Positions 1-9,552 of a stretch of 64,000 bases of DNA are shown piece by piece. The position numbers and the translations under genes were made by a program. Within the stretch, counting starts at the first letter, position 1, and every line of letters starts with the position of its first letter. Source of the DNA: Promicromonospora soli (GTDB taxonomy: Bacteria; Actinomycetota; Actinomycetes; Actinomycetales; Cellulomonadaceae); contig NZ_BNAS01000002.1 in NCBI RefSeq assembly GCF_014653785.1, positions 244,756-308,755 on the forward strand. The letters are read 5' to 3'. Below the pieces are notes generated by a model. It was not told the origin of the DNA. It saw only the letters and a program-made list of their open reading frames with translations, and made no database searches.

Positions 1-977
1 GTGGTGTACAGGTCGACCCCGACCAGGCCCTTCTCCGCGACGCCCACGAGGGCCGTCTGCCGGCCGAGGCCCGGGAAGGCTTCGGTCACGACGGCTCCGC
101 CCCCGTCGATCACGAGCCACGGACGCACGCCGAGCTCGTACAGGCGGCGGACCGCGATCTGGGCCGACTCCCCAGCGGTCTCCTCGTCCGCGCCGAAGAA
201 CAGCCAGATGTCCCGCTCGGGCACGAAGCCCTCGCCCAGCAGCGTCTCCACGGCGTCGAGCACCGCCACGAGCGAACCCTTGTCGTCGAGCGTGCCGCGG
301 CCGTGCACCGCGCCGTCGCGCACCTCGCCCGAGAACGGGTTCTCGGTCCAGACCATGCCCTGGACCGGCGCCACGTCCTGGTGCGCCATGAGCACCACGG
401 GGTACGGGTGCAGCACGTCCTGGCGCCCCCGGCCGGGCCAGCGGTAGAGCAGGCCGTGGTCGCCCGACGGCTCGCTCTGCAGGGCGTGCACGCGGGGGTA
501 GAAGGCCGCCAGCGCTGCTCGGTGGCGGGCGAACGCGTCGTGGTCGATGTACTGCGGGTCCCACGAGGACACGGTCGGGATCTGCACGAGCGAGGCCAGG
601 TGCCCGGCCGCGATGTGGCCCGCGGAGAAGTGCCGCTCGCTGTACGGCTCCGACGCGACGAACGGGGAGGAGCCCGGCTGCTCGGGCAGCGCGGCGTCCG
701 GCGCCGCAGGCTGCTCGGTGACCTTCTTCTCCGGCCGGCTCTTCTCGGGCGCGTCGCGCTCGGCCGACGTCAGGGACGCGGCCTGCGGAAGGCGCGCGCG
801 CGACGTGTCCGGGCGCGTGGCCGACAGCAGTGGCGACGCCGTCGGCGCCGCCGTCTGCGGGCGCGCCTCGGGCTTGGGTTCGACGGCGGGCGACGGGGCC
901 TGTCGGGCTGCCGTCTTCGCGATCATTTCGGCCGTGACCTGAGGGATGGCCTCGGTCGGGTCGATGTCGGCACTCAC
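1..977 (-). CDS. M20 family metallopeptidase (dipeptidase / carboxypeptidase-like), C-terminus outside the window
   Basis: About 325 residues are visible; the gene runs off the left edge. The GTG start at 977 is chosen because a GGAGAAGG ribosome site sits a few bases upstream. The first ~115 residues are Pro/Ala-rich and low complexity, then the M20 catalytic fold begins: LMAHQDVAPV carries a metal-binding His and catalytic Asp, GRGTLDDKGS carries the bridging Asp, and FGADEETAG carries the general-base Glu and a metal Glu. The family are cytoplasmic di-zinc exopeptidases cleaving dipeptides or N-acyl amino acids; the exact substrate cannot be read here. The long disordered N-terminal extension is unusual for M20 enzymes. 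Confidence 0.9.
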   Translation of the reverse strand, partial: MSADIDPTEAIPQVTAEMIAKTAARQAPSPAVEPKPEARPQTAAPTASPLLSATRPDTSRARLPQAASLTSAERDAPEKSRPEKKVTEQPAAPDAALPEQPGSSPFVASEPYSERHFSAGHIAAGHLASLVQIPTVSSWDPQYIDHDAFARHRAALAAFYPRVHALQSEPSGDHGLLYRWPGRGRQDVLHPYPVVLMAHQDVAPVQGMVWTENPFSGEVRDGAVHGRGTLDDKGSLVAVLDAVETLLGEGFVPERDIWLFFGADEETAGESAQIAVRRLYELGVRPWLVIDGGGAVVTEAFPGLGRQTALVGVAEKGLVGVDLYT

Positions 978-1155
978 GGGACCTTCTCCTGCTCCGGGTC
1001 TCCCACGACGGGGGCTCCTGCATCGGGGCTCTCGTTCGCACCCGCGGACCGCGGGGCGTGCGGGAGCGCAACACCGCAGACGATAGCGGTAGCACCGGGT
1101 TTTCCACACAACCCGCGGTGATCCTGGATACCCCAGCCTCCGATGTCCATCGAGG

Positions 1156-3849
1156 TCACCGTGCCGCCCAGTGGATCGCCGTCGCCGCCTGGCTGAGACC
1201 ACCCCGGGGGTGGGTGCGAAAGAACACCGAGGTGCCGAACACAAACGCCCGCGCCTGTCCTACTTTGCCTGATACTGCACCGATCTGCCCGTTGACCGCG
1301 GATGGCCCGGCCGCGTCGCCCGGCTCGGCCCAGTGGCCCGCCAGGAAGCTGCCGTACGTCAGTTCCGCCGTGGTCTCCCTGCCGAGGTCCGTGAACCACA
1401 CGGCGGGGTAGACAAACCCTTGGTCCTGCGGGTGGTCGTCCAGCACCTCGCCCGCGACGTCGGTCTCGATGATGCCGTTGCCGGCCGGATCGCCCGTCAC
1501 CGCAGTGCCGCTGACCAGCCCGTACGTCTCCGCGGCCGCGAAGGCGCCCGCCCCGCGCCCGACGATGGCGCCGCCGTCACGCAGCCAGGACCGGACGTAC
1601 GCTCGGCCGGCCGAGCCGGCCGAGAGCCCCAGGGACGAGCCCACCCACAGCACGTCCGCGCGCTCGAGGCCGGTCGGCGTCCCGGCGGACGCTCCCGTCT
1701 CGATCCCCCTCGCCGAGACCGCCACCAGGTCGTCGAACCCGAGTGCCAGGAGCGACAGCCGGTCGTCCTGGTTGCCGGTGTAGGCGATGGTCAGGTCCTC
1801 GGCCGGCTCCCCCGCTCGGTAGTCCGCGCGTGCAGCGGCAGCGAAGTCGACGCCGTACCGGTCGGCCGCGTCGCGCGCCGCCCGCCGCCCGTGCGGCCCG
1901 ACGACGGCGTTCCCGTCCGCCGTCAGCCGCACCGCCACGCCCTGTCCGAGCAGGTAGTTCAGGGTGCGGTGGTCCGCGACGCCGGCCAGGTCGAAGCGGA
2001 CGTACCGTGCCTCGCGGGGGACGCTCCCGTCCCGGTCGGCGGCGCGGACCGGGGTGGTCCGCCCGACGGGGCCATCCGTCGTTGCGCCCACGCTGTCCAC
2101 GGTCGCGCCCCAGAGAGCCGCGAGGGACCACGCCGAGATGTCGTACATCGTGGGGACCTTGGCGGAGATGTCGGAGCCGAGCGCGAGCAGCGAGCTCGCG
2201 AGCCCGCGCAGCGGCTGGTGCAGGTCGACCACGTACGAGCCCGCCGGGTAGGTGGTCCCCTCGACCCGCGTGGGGGCGACCAGCCGCTCCACCTCGACGC
2301 CGTGGAACAGCAGCGTGTCCACGAGGTCCTCGGCGTCGCTCGCCGACCGCTGCCCGGCGCCCACCGGGATCACATAGGCGCGCGGCAGACGCACCGGGTC
2401 CTGATCGTCCACGACGTCCCAGAGCGGCTTCCACTCGTCCGGGCCAGGAACGGCATCGACGTTCTCGGAGGTCAGTGGAACCCTTGGCGCACCAGCGACG
2501 CCGCGGCGGAACATCTCGATCTGGTCGGCGAGCATCGCTCCGGAGTAGGTGTGGACGTAGTCGATCATCGAGGTCATCGTCGTGACCGCCACCTGGGTGT
2601 CCACCGTCGAGTCCGCCGGCGTCGTGGTGGCGCCCGTCCGGCCCAGCGGCAGCTCGACGGTGGTGCTCACCGCGCCGTGGAGCGGCATGTACTGCGCGGT
2701 GAAGACCGGCGGGTAGTCGTCCCAGCCCGACGGCGTGTCCCGGTACGGGATCTTGATGAACCCCGTGTTGTCCTCGACGACGCCGCCCGTGTCCGGGTCG
2801 TAGTAGGTGTTGCCCTCGATCCCGGCCGCGACGACGACGTCCTCCACCTGGCGCGCTATCGCGTAGCTGTGCGGGATGAACAGGTCGTACTCGTAGTTCT
2901 CGCCGTGCGGTGGGCCGGCAGGCTCCACCTGGAGCACGTCCGTGTACCCGTGGAAGTCGGCCGCGTACAGCGGCTGCACCGCCTGCGCCGTCCGCACGAA
3001 CGAACGCGCCTCCGGTGTGGCGAGCGTGATCATGTCGCGGTTGGCGTCCAGGCCGAGCGACGTCGAGCGGGTCGCGTGCGTGCGGCCGTCGGGGTTGAGC
3101 GTGAGGCTGAACGTGAGCCGGTGGTTCTCCAGCGTCTCCCGCGTGGCGGCGTCGTCCGCCGTCGCGAGGTCCTCGACGACGCGCAGCGCGGCGTCGGTGC
3201 CCTCCCACTCGTCGCCGTGGAGGTTCGCGCTGATCCAGATCGGGGTCTTGTAGCCCGACCGCAGCGCGCGGTCCCGCGCGGCGCGCGCCGGATGCTCCCT
3301 GATCTCCTCCCGCCAGGCGGCCTGCCGGGCGGTCTCCAACCGCCGCTCCGGAGCCGTCACGGTGACCAGGTACAGGTCACGCCCCTCGGACGACCGCCCC
3401 ACGACCTGCGTCGATACCCGGTCGCTCCGCTCCATCAGCTTCGTCAGGCGCGGCGCGAGGTCCGCGTGGCTGACTGTCCCGTTCCGCTCCGTTGCGTCCC
3501 GGGCGTTCCGCGGGAAGACCCGGAGCTCCGGCTGGTACGGGTACGACGCCGGCATGCGGAGCTCGGCGCCGCGCGGGACCGGATCGGGCGGGTCGGGCGG
3601 GGTGTTCGTCGTCCGGTCGGGCGCCGCAGGGTCGTCGGCCGGGTCCTCGGGGCCGGACGGGTGCGCCGCCGTCGGACCGGCCGGGAGGTTCGCCTCGACG
3701 CCCCGGCCGAGGCCGGCCGGGGCCACGCCGGCGACGGACTTGCCGTCCGCGGGTGCCACCGAGGGCTGCGCGACGGCGGCCGCCGCGAGCGGGCCGACCG
3801 CGAGCACCACGCCGGTCAGCGCGGCGAGCGAGCGAGTACGAACGAGCAA
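1156..3849 (-). CDS. Secreted M14 family zinc carboxypeptidase
   Basis: About 897 residues. TTG at 3849 is preferred because GGGGAGG lies six bases upstream; an in-frame TTG at 3879 would add ten residues but has no ribosome site. The N-terminus is a signal peptide (Arg/Leu start, then an Ala/Leu/Val run ending in AAAAVAQPS). A Pro/Asp-rich linker leads to the M14 domain: NLHGDEWEG near residue 208 gives the HxxE zinc ligands, DFHGYTD near 300 the third His, and TTVELPLGR near 400 the catalytic Glu. The C-terminal half is a large extra region typical of long bacterial M14 proteins. It probably acts outside the cell on peptides or wall peptides (inference). No operon partner is evident. Confidence 0.9.
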   Translation of the reverse strand: MLVRTRSLAALTGVVLAVGPLAAAAVAQPSVAPADGKSVAGVAPAGLGRGVEANLPAGPTAAHPSGPEDPADDPAAPDRTTNTPPDPPDPVPRGAELRMPASYPYQPELRVFPRNARDATERNGTVSHADLAPRLTKLMERSDRVSTQVVGRSSEGRDLYLVTVTAPERRLETARQAAWREEIREHPARAARDRALRSGYKTPIWISANLHGDEWEGTDAALRVVEDLATADDAATRETLENHRLTFSLTLNPDGRTHATRSTSLGLDANRDMITLATPEARSFVRTAQAVQPLYAADFHGYTDVLQVEPAGPPHGENYEYDLFIPHSYAIARQVEDVVVAAGIEGNTYYDPDTGGVVEDNTGFIKIPYRDTPSGWDDYPPVFTAQYMPLHGAVSTTVELPLGRTGATTTPADSTVDTQVAVTTMTSMIDYVHTYSGAMLADQIEMFRRGVAGAPRVPLTSENVDAVPGPDEWKPLWDVVDDQDPVRLPRAYVIPVGAGQRSASDAEDLVDTLLFHGVEVERLVAPTRVEGTTYPAGSYVVDLHQPLRGLASSLLALGSDISAKVPTMYDISAWSLAALWGATVDSVGATTDGPVGRTTPVRAADRDGSVPREARYVRFDLAGVADHRTLNYLLGQGVAVRLTADGNAVVGPHGRRAARDAADRYGVDFAAAARADYRAGEPAEDLTIAYTGNQDDRLSLLALGFDDLVAVSARGIETGASAGTPTGLERADVLWVGSSLGLSAGSAGRAYVRSWLRDGGAIVGRGAGAFAAAETYGLVSGTAVTGDPAGNGIIETDVAGEVLDDHPQDQGFVYPAVWFTDLGRETTAELTYGSFLAGHWAEPGDAAGPSAVNGQIGAVSGKVGQARAFVFGTSVFFRTHPRGGLSQAATAIHWAAR

Positions 3850-3983
3850 GAGGTGCCTCCCCAGCGGCAAGTCGGCCAATTCTGGCCCATGGCCACGGCG
3901 AACGGGAGTGACGAAACAGAGAGTTCACAGCAGGTTCGGACCGCGCGCCGCGCGAGCGGCCGACCCGCCGCCGGACAATGCCG

Positions 3984-4012
3984 TTGACCGGGCCCGGGCG
4001 CCAGGGTGCACT
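3984..4012 (+). promoter_or_regulatory. Predicted promoter giving a leaderless DinB-like mRNA
   Basis: TTGACC at 3984-3989, a 17-base spacer and TGCACT at 4007-4012 form a sigma-A-like promoter. The ATG of the next gene follows after six bases, so transcription would start at or next to the start codon. This fits the missing Shine-Dalgarno sequence there. It is inferred from sequence only. Confidence 0.45.
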
Positions 4013-4018
4013 GTGCCC

Positions 4019-4597
4019 ATGACCACCGAGCGATGGACCTCCGCCACCGTCTACCCCGACATGTGGGCAGATCCGGACGACGACCCGCGCGCGGCGCTGG
4101 CGAATCCGGTCGGTGAGAAGGCAACCCTATGGAACTATCTCAAGCACTACCGGATCACGCTTGAGATGAAGTGCGACGGGCTCGACGCCGAGCAGCTGGC
4201 GCGGCGGTCCGTGCCGCCGTCGACCATGTCGCTGCTAGGGCTGGTGCGGCACCTCGCACACGTCGAGCAGAGCTGGTTCCAGCGCGTGCTGCAGGGTCAG
4301 CCGGACCTGCCCAAGCTGTTCGGCAAGACGGCGGAGAACCCTGACGCGGACTTCGACGGCGCCGTGGCCGACCCCGCCGTCGTCGAGGACGCGTGGGAGA
4401 GCTGGCGGCGCGAGGTCCGAGCCGCCGACGCCTGGCTGGAGACCCTCCCCGAGGACGACCTGGGGCGGACGGTCGCCCGCGGCGACGAGCAGATCCCGGT
4501 TCGCGACGTCCTGGTCCACATGGTCGAGGAGTACGCCCGCCACGTGGGCCATGCCGACCTGCTCCGCGAATGCATAGACGGCCGCGTGGGCCAGTAG
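4019..4597 (+). CDS. DinB family / DUF664 protein
   Basis: 192 residues. It matches the DinB-like four-helix bundle (DUF664, mini-circle protein type): the helix with LGLVRHLAHVEQSWF carries the first metal His region, and the C-terminal VRDVLVHMVEEYARHVGHADLLRE carries two more His residues in the typical HxxxEYxxHxGHxDLLRE pattern. Members are metal-binding proteins; several are thiol-dependent S-transferases (for example bacillithiol or mycothiol transferases), so a mycothiol-dependent role is possible but unproven. ATG 4019 is used; no ribosome site is visible and a leaderless start fits the promoter just upstream. An in-frame GTG at 4013 is possible. Confidence 0.85.
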   Translation: MTTERWTSATVYPDMWADPDDDPRAALANPVGEKATLWNYLKHYRITLEMKCDGLDAEQLARRSVPPSTMSLLGLVRHLAHVEQSWFQRVLQGQPDLPKLFGKTAENPDADFDGAVADPAVVEDAWESWRREVRAADAWLETLPEDDLGRTVARGDEQIPVRDVLVHMVEEYARHVGHADLLRECIDGRVGQ

Positions 4598-4621
4598 CGG
4601 GGTTCCCCAGGGGTCCGCTTT

Positions 4622-4675
4622 GAGAACGATCTCGGGTACCGATCCGAGCTGGATTCGGTACCCGAGGTCGTTCTC
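4622..4675. terminator. Bidirectional terminator hairpin between convergent genes
   Basis: Two 21-base arms (4622-4642 and 4655-4675) pair with one G-T mismatch around a 12-base loop. The arms read GAGAACGAYCTCGGGTACCG and its complement. It sits between the DinB-like gene (+) and hppA (-), whose 3' ends face each other, so it can end both transcripts. There is no clear U-run. Confidence 0.75.
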
Positions 4676-4691
4676 GAAGGGGACTACCTCG

Positions 4692-6995
4692 TTAGACCGA
4701 GGCGATCGCGCGGTCCTGCTCCGCCTGCTGCTCCGCGTCCACGCGGGACGCCCGGACCCGGGACCAGATCACGGCGCCGAACGCCACGGCCGCCGCCACG
4801 AGGGCGATGCCGATGCGGAGCCCGTGGTTGGCGTCCGCGGGCACGCTGATCGCGACCACTGCCGGCGCGATCAGCAGCGCCACCAGGTTCATCACCTTGA
4901 TCAGCGGGTTGATCGCCGGGCCGGCGGTGTCCTTGAACGGGTCACCCACGGTGTCGCCGATGACCGTCGCGGCGTGTGCGTCGGAGCCCTTGCCGCCGTA
5001 CTTGCCGTCCTCGACGATCTTCTTCGCGTTGTCCCAGGCGCCGCCCGAGTTGGCCAGGAAGATCGCCATGAGCACGCCCGATCCGATGGCCCCGGCCAGG
5101 AACCCGGCCAGCGGCCCGACGCCGAGCCCGAAGCCCACCGCGATGGGCGCGAACGCCGCCAGCAGACCCGGAGTGATGAGCTCGCGCAGCGAGTCCCGGG
5201 TGCAGATGTCGACGACCTTGCCGTACTCGGGGCGCTCCTCGTACGTCATGATGCCCGGGTGCTCGCGGAACTGGCGGCGCACCTCGAACACGATGGCGCC
5301 GGCGGCGCGCGTCACGGCGTCGATCGCGAGCCCGGAGAACAGGAACACGGTGGCGCCACCGAGGATCACACCGACCAGGGTCACCGGCGAGATGATCTCG
5401 TAGCTGAGCATCGAGGTCACGAGCCCGGTGCCGACGTTCTCGACCTCGGCGAGCGCGTGCGTCACGGCGTCGGCGTACGAGCCGAACAGCGCGGTCGCGG
5501 CGAGCACGGCCGTGGCGATCGCGATGCCCTTGGTGATCGCCTTGGTGGTGTTGCCGACGGCGTCGAGGTCGGTCAGGATCTGCGCGCCCTCCTCGTCGAC
5601 GTCGCCGGACATCTCGGCGATGCCCTGCGCGTTGTCGCTGACCGGGCCGAACGTGTCCATGGCGACGATGACGCCGACCGTGGTGAGCAGGCCGCAGCCC
5701 GCGAGCGCCACGAGGAACAGTGCGAGCGGCACGGAGCCGCCGGCCAGCAGGAACACGCCGCAGATCGCGGCGGCGATGATGCCTGCCGTGTATACCGCGG
5801 ACTGGAAGCCCACGCCGATGCCGGAGAGCACGACTGTCGCTGCGCCGGTCCGGGAGGTCGCGGCCACGTGCAGGGTCGGCTTCTTGTCGGTGCCGGTGAA
5901 GTAGCCGGTCACCCAGAGGATGACGCCCGCGAGGACCACGCCGATGAGCACGGCGAGCGAGGACACGACGCGCGGGTCGGCGGTCACGCCGGAGAGGTCG
6001 GCGGTGCCGGGCGACTGGTCGAACGAGGAGGGCAGGTAGGCGAAGGCCGCGATCCCGGCCAGCACCGCGCCGACGACGGCGGAGATGTAGAAGCCACGGT
6101 TGATCGCGGCGAGGCCGCTCTCGGACCCGCGGACCCGGGTGATGAACACGCCCAGCAGGGCGACGAATGCGCCGATGGTGGTGACGATCAGCGGGAACAC
6201 GAGACCCTGCTCGCCCATCGCTGCCTTGCCCAGGATGAGGGCGGCCACGAGGGTCACGGCGTAGGACTCGAAGAGGTCGGCGGCCATGCCGGCGCAGTCG
6301 CCGACGTTGTCACCCACGTTGTCCGCGATGGTGGCCGCGTTGCGCGGGTCGTCCTCGGGGATGCCCTGCTCGACCTTGCCCACCAGGTCCGCGCCGACGT
6401 CGGCCGCCTTGGTGAAGATGCCGCCGCCCACGCGCATGAACATGGCGAGCAGCGCGGCGCCGAAGCCGAAGCCTTCGAGCACGGCGGGCGCGTCGACGTC
6501 GTACACGAGCACGACGAGCGCGGCGCCGAGCAGGCCGAGGCCCACCACGGACATACCGACGACGCCGCCGGTGCGGAAGGCGATGCGGGCGCCCTCGGCC
6601 CGGCCCCCGGGACGGGTCGCGGCGGAGGCGACGCGGACGTTGGCCCGCACCGCGAGCCACATGCCCAGGTAGCCGATCGCCGCGGAGAACCCGGCGCCGA
6701 AGACGAACGCGATGGAGCGTCCGACCCGCACGCCGCCGTCGCCCGGCAGCAGGAAGAGCAGCGCGAACACGACCGCGGCGAACAGCACGAGGGTGCGCAG
6801 CTGTCGCTTCAGGTAGGCGGACGCGCCCTCCTGGATGGCCTGGCCGATGTCCTGCATCTTGGCGGTTCCGTCAGGCGCGGCAAGCACCTGGCGACGCAGC
6901 ACGAAGGCACACCCGAGTGCGGCAACCGCGATGACGGCGATCACCGCCACCGTGGTGTAGCTGCCTGCGCCGAAAACAATGCCGTCTTCGAGCAT
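4692..6995 (-). CDS. hppA: K+-independent membrane H+-translocating pyrophosphatase
   Basis: 767 residues, the normal length for the family. ATG 6995 is chosen because GAGGAGG lies just upstream; frames extending further have no such site. The protein is a string of about 16 hydrophobic helices. The substrate-binding signature DVGADLVGKVEQGIPEDD (near residue 200) and the Asp-rich stretch DNVGDNVGDCAGMAADLFESY are intact. GNTTKA near residue 480 has Lys where K+-dependent enzymes have Ala, which in this family predicts a K+-insensitive proton pump. It hydrolyses pyrophosphate in the cytoplasm and exports protons. It appears monocistronic, closed by the hairpin at 4622-4675. Confidence 0.97.
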   Translation of the reverse strand: MLEDGIVFGAGSYTTVAVIAVIAVAALGCAFVLRRQVLAAPDGTAKMQDIGQAIQEGASAYLKRQLRTLVLFAAVVFALLFLLPGDGGVRVGRSIAFVFGAGFSAAIGYLGMWLAVRANVRVASAATRPGGRAEGARIAFRTGGVVGMSVVGLGLLGAALVVLVYDVDAPAVLEGFGFGAALLAMFMRVGGGIFTKAADVGADLVGKVEQGIPEDDPRNAATIADNVGDNVGDCAGMAADLFESYAVTLVAALILGKAAMGEQGLVFPLIVTTIGAFVALLGVFITRVRGSESGLAAINRGFYISAVVGAVLAGIAAFAYLPSSFDQSPGTADLSGVTADPRVVSSLAVLIGVVLAGVILWVTGYFTGTDKKPTLHVAATSRTGAATVVLSGIGVGFQSAVYTAGIIAAAICGVFLLAGGSVPLALFLVALAGCGLLTTVGVIVAMDTFGPVSDNAQGIAEMSGDVDEEGAQILTDLDAVGNTTKAITKGIAIATAVLAATALFGSYADAVTHALAEVENVGTGLVTSMLSYEIISPVTLVGVILGGATVFLFSGLAIDAVTRAAGAIVFEVRRQFREHPGIMTYEERPEYGKVVDICTRDSLRELITPGLLAAFAPIAVGFGLGVGPLAGFLAGAIGSGVLMAIFLANSGGAWDNAKKIVEDGKYGGKGSDAHAATVIGDTVGDPFKDTAGPAINPLIKVMNLVALLIAPAVVAISVPADANHGLRIGIALVAAAVAFGAVIWSRVRASRVDAEQQAEQDRAIASV

Positions 6996-7043
6996 TCGTC
7001 CTCCTCGACGAGCTCCGGGGCAGTTCCCCCAGAAAGTGTGTTG

Positions 7044-7055
7044 CCCTGTACAGGG
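7044..7055. promoter_or_regulatory. 12-base palindrome upstream of hppA
   Basis: CCCTGTACAGGG is a perfect palindrome about 50 bases upstream of the hppA start, and GTACA occurs again in CCGTACAAGG a few bases on. It may be an operator for hppA; no regulator is identified. Confidence 0.3.
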
Positions 7056-7150
7056 TTGACCCGTACAAGGCCTATGCGTCCCGCCGGCAACGTCGATGGC
7101 GGGAAGAAGCCAGAGTCTACCCACATGTGACGGCAGTCACTATGTCGAAA

Positions 7151-7178
7151 CCGCCGGGCACGACACCTCACCCGGCGG
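7151..7178 (-). terminator. Hairpin downstream of the HAD phosphatase gene
   Basis: Arms CCGCCGGG (7151-7158) and CCCGGCGG (7171-7178) pair perfectly around a 12-base loop. On the minus strand it follows the stop codon at 7184 and is followed by TTTC, so it can end the regulator-HAD transcript. Confidence 0.55.
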
Positions 7179-7183
7179 ATCTT

Positions 7184-7936
7184 TTACGGCGGCCCCGCAC
7201 TCGAAGTGAGCTCGTGGATCTCCTGGAGCAGCCGCACCGGGTCCGTGAGGTCCGGCAGCACCACGTCGGCGCCCGCCTCGGCGAGCACCTCCGCCGGCGT
7301 CGTGCCCGAGGCGACGGCGACCACCCGCGCGCCGCCCTCCAAGCCGCTCCGCACGTCCTCCAGGGAGTCCCCGACGATCACGGTGTTGCCCCGGTGGAAG
7401 GTGCAGGAGTACTGGTCGCCGGCGCGGCGCTGGGCGACGGCCACGAGAGCCGGCCGGTGCGCGTCGTCGGACGCGAAGCCGCCCACCGCGGCGTCGACGT
7501 ACCGGTCCATGCCGAAGACGCGCAGCTTGATCAGGGCGTTCGCCTCGAGGTTGCCCGTCAGGACCGTCGCGACCAGGTCGGGCTCGGCCGCGACCGCCTT
7601 GAGCGACTGCATGGCACCGGGGAGCACGGCGCCGAGGCGCCGCACGTCCTCGGTGTGCGCCGCGAAGCGCAGCGGCACTACTTCGAGCATGTGCGGCAGG
7701 AGGTCGTCGACCTCGCGCTCGGTCACCCCGTTGTCCTCCAGGAGGCCACGGATAGCCAGCGGCATGGTCACGCCGGTGCCCTTGGCCGGGAGGCGTTCGG
7801 CGGGCCGTCCCACGACCTCGGCGAACGCCTCCCGGTATGCCGTCCGGTCTACCTCCCCGACGTACACGAGCGTCCGATCGATGTCCCAGAGCACGAGGGC
7901 CTTGGCATCACCGCCGGGGGTGACCGGTGCTGTCAC
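7184..7936 (-). CDS. HAD family hydrolase (phosphatase, Gph/PGP-like)
   Basis: 250 residues. The GTG start at 7936 overlaps the TGA of the upstream regulator (GTGA), so translation is probably coupled. HAD motif I is DIDRTLVYVG, motif II the Thr of VLTGN, and motif IV GDSLEDV, with a cap domain between I and II. It should be a cytoplasmic magnesium-dependent phosphatase of the phosphoglycolate-phosphatase type; the substrate is unknown. Motif I has Arg after the second Asp (DxDR), as in several HAD phosphatases. Its pairing with the HTH/TPR regulator suggests the two act in one response. Confidence 0.9.
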   Translation of the reverse strand: MTAPVTPGGDAKALVLWDIDRTLVYVGEVDRTAYREAFAEVVGRPAERLPAKGTGVTMPLAIRGLLEDNGVTEREVDDLLPHMLEVVPLRFAAHTEDVRRLGAVLPGAMQSLKAVAAEPDLVATVLTGNLEANALIKLRVFGMDRYVDAAVGGFASDDAHRPALVAVAQRRAGDQYSCTFHRGNTVIVGDSLEDVRSGLEGGARVVAVASGTTPAEVLAEAGADVVLPDLTDPVRLLQEIHELTSSAGPP

Positions 7937-9552
7937 GACGAGAGTGCCGCTATCCGCTCGGTCAGCACCTGCGCTCCCACGCCGGACCGACGCGTCGTGC
8001 TGCCTCGCCTCAGGTCCGCCGACAAGTCCCGCAGGTGCTCGCGCAGCCGCGCCGACTGCACGGTCTCCGCGATGCTCACGGCTTCCTCGCCGGTGGCGCA
8101 GGCCGCGTCGAGATCGCCCGCCCTGGCGTGCGCCTGGGCCGCCCGGCTGAGGAACAGCCCGTGGGTCCGGCGCTCGCCCGCGCGGTCCGCCTGGATCGCG
8201 TGGCCGAAGCTCTCCACGGCGCGCGCCGTGTCGCCGAGCGCGAGGTGCGCCGACCCGGACTGCCCGTGGATCTCGCCCTCGTTCATCCAGTACAGCCAGT
8301 GCGGGTCGTCCTCGCCGCGGCCGCGGGCGCACAGCTCCGAGGCCTCGCCGAGGGCACGGCGGGCTGCCTCGCCCTCGCCGGCGGCGGCGTGGCCGCGCGC
8401 CTGCCGGGTGAGGAGCGTCGCGGAGAGGTGCGGCGCGTCGAGCCGGGCGACCCGACGTCGGCCCGCCTCCGCGGCACGGACCGCGTCCCGCGGGTCGCCG
8501 CTGGAGTAGCCGTGGATCGCGAGGTAGGACAGCGCGCCCGCGCCGAGCCGGTCGTCCGCGGCCGCGTGCGCGGCCCGCAGCCCGGCGAGCATGTAGGCGC
8601 GTGCTGCGTCCGGCCGTCCGGCGTCGAAGGCGAACCAGCCCGCCTGCGTGGCGGTGTCCGCGGCGACGGCGGCGAGCTTGCGGCCCGTGACCTCGTCGTA
8701 CGTGCTGCGCTCCAGGACCCGGACCACCAGGGCGAGGTGGGCGCGGGCCAGGTCGGCCACCGCCCCGCTGCCCGAGCCCTTGTCCATGACCCGCAGCTCG
8801 TCCAGCGTGCCCTGCAGGTGCCCGCACAGCTCGAGCGACACCCGGGTGCCGGCCGTGGCGCGACGCAGCGGCTCGGCCTGCTCGGCGTCCCACCGCTGGA
8901 TCATGGAGTTCAGTGCGATGCCCGACGCCGGCCGCGGGGTGTCGGTGCCGGCCGCCTCGCTCATCGCCGTGGCCGAGACGGGGCCGTTCGCGTCCGTGGG
9001 CAGCCAGTCCGCCGCGTTGTCGGCGACGTGGGCCAGGCGGAGCGCGGTCAGCATGCGGTCCGCCGTCCACGGCAGGGCCGGGTCGGGTGCGGTAGGAGTC
9101 ACCTGCTCCGGTGCGCTCACCTGGCCGGACATCGCTGTCCGCGCGGGCGCCGCGGCGTCGGGCAGGGGTGTGATTCCCGGGAGCGGGAGGCGCACCAGGT
9201 CCGGCGGCGTGCCCAGCCCCGTGAGGAACTGGACCACGCGCGAGACGTCGGTGAGACGGCGGTCGCCACATTCGAGCATCGACAGGTAGGACTGGCTGAG
9301 CCCGGTCAGGGCCGCCACATCCTCCTGGCGCAGTGGGACGAGCTGCCGCACCATGCGGCTTACCTGGCCGAAGTCCCAGTCGGCGAGTGCCGAGCGGACT
9401 GCTTCGTCCTGCCAGACCCGTGACGGCACGCTGGGTAGCGACACCACCGGGACTGACTCGGTGCGCCGGCAAGCGGCACACCGGGCTTCGGAGTTGTAAC
9501 GGCTGAGTACACAACCGCATCGGGCACAAGTGCGAACGGTGGCACGAGGCAA
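7933..9552 (-). CDS. Zinc-ribbon / XRE-type HTH / TPR regulatory protein
   Basis: 539 residues starting at a TTG with GGGAGC upstream. Residues ~9-28 form a four-Cys knuckle (CARCGC, then CAAC). Residues ~55-105 are an XRE-type helix-turn-helix (LRQEDVAALTGLSQSYLSMLECG). A low-complexity linker is followed from ~200 to the end by Ala-rich helical repeats with TPR character (for example ALSYLAIHGYSSGDPRDAVRAAEAGR). This architecture is common in actinomycete regulators of the XRE/TPR type, which bind DNA through the HTH and a ligand or partner through the TPR part. It is the first gene of a two-gene unit with the HAD phosphatase. An operator-like palindrome at 9725-9740 lies upstream, so autoregulation is plausible. 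Confidence 0.88.
   Translation of the reverse strand: MPRATVRTCARCGCVLSRYNSEARCAACRRTESVPVVSLPSVPSRVWQDEAVRSALADWDFGQVSRMVRQLVPLRQEDVAALTGLSQSYLSMLECGDRRLTDVSRVVQFLTGLGTPPDLVRLPLPGITPLPDAAAPARTAMSGQVSAPEQVTPTAPDPALPWTADRMLTALRLAHVADNAADWLPTDANGPVSATAMSEAAGTDTPRPASGIALNSMIQRWDAEQAEPLRRATAGTRVSLELCGHLQGTLDELRVMDKGSGSGAVADLARAHLALVVRVLERSTYDEVTGRKLAAVAADTATQAGWFAFDAGRPDAARAYMLAGLRAAHAAADDRLGAGALSYLAIHGYSSGDPRDAVRAAEAGRRRVARLDAPHLSATLLTRQARGHAAAGEGEAARRALGEASELCARGRGEDDPHWLYWMNEGEIHGQSGSAHLALGDTARAVESFGHAIQADRAGERRTHGLFLSRAAQAHARAGDLDAACATGEEAVSIAETVQSARLREHLRDLSADLRRGSTTRRSGVGAQVLTERIAALSS

Noticed and set aside
1333-3987. 884-codon open frame opposite the M14 carboxypeptidase
   Set aside because: Arg/Val/Pro-rich shadow; the opposite strand has a signal peptide and a complete M14 active site.
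4620-7130. 836-codon open frame on the plus strand opposite hppA
   Set aside because: It is rich in His/Arg/Asp/Glu with no domain and mirrors the codon pattern of the well-supported pyrophosphatase; it is a GC-driven antisense shadow.
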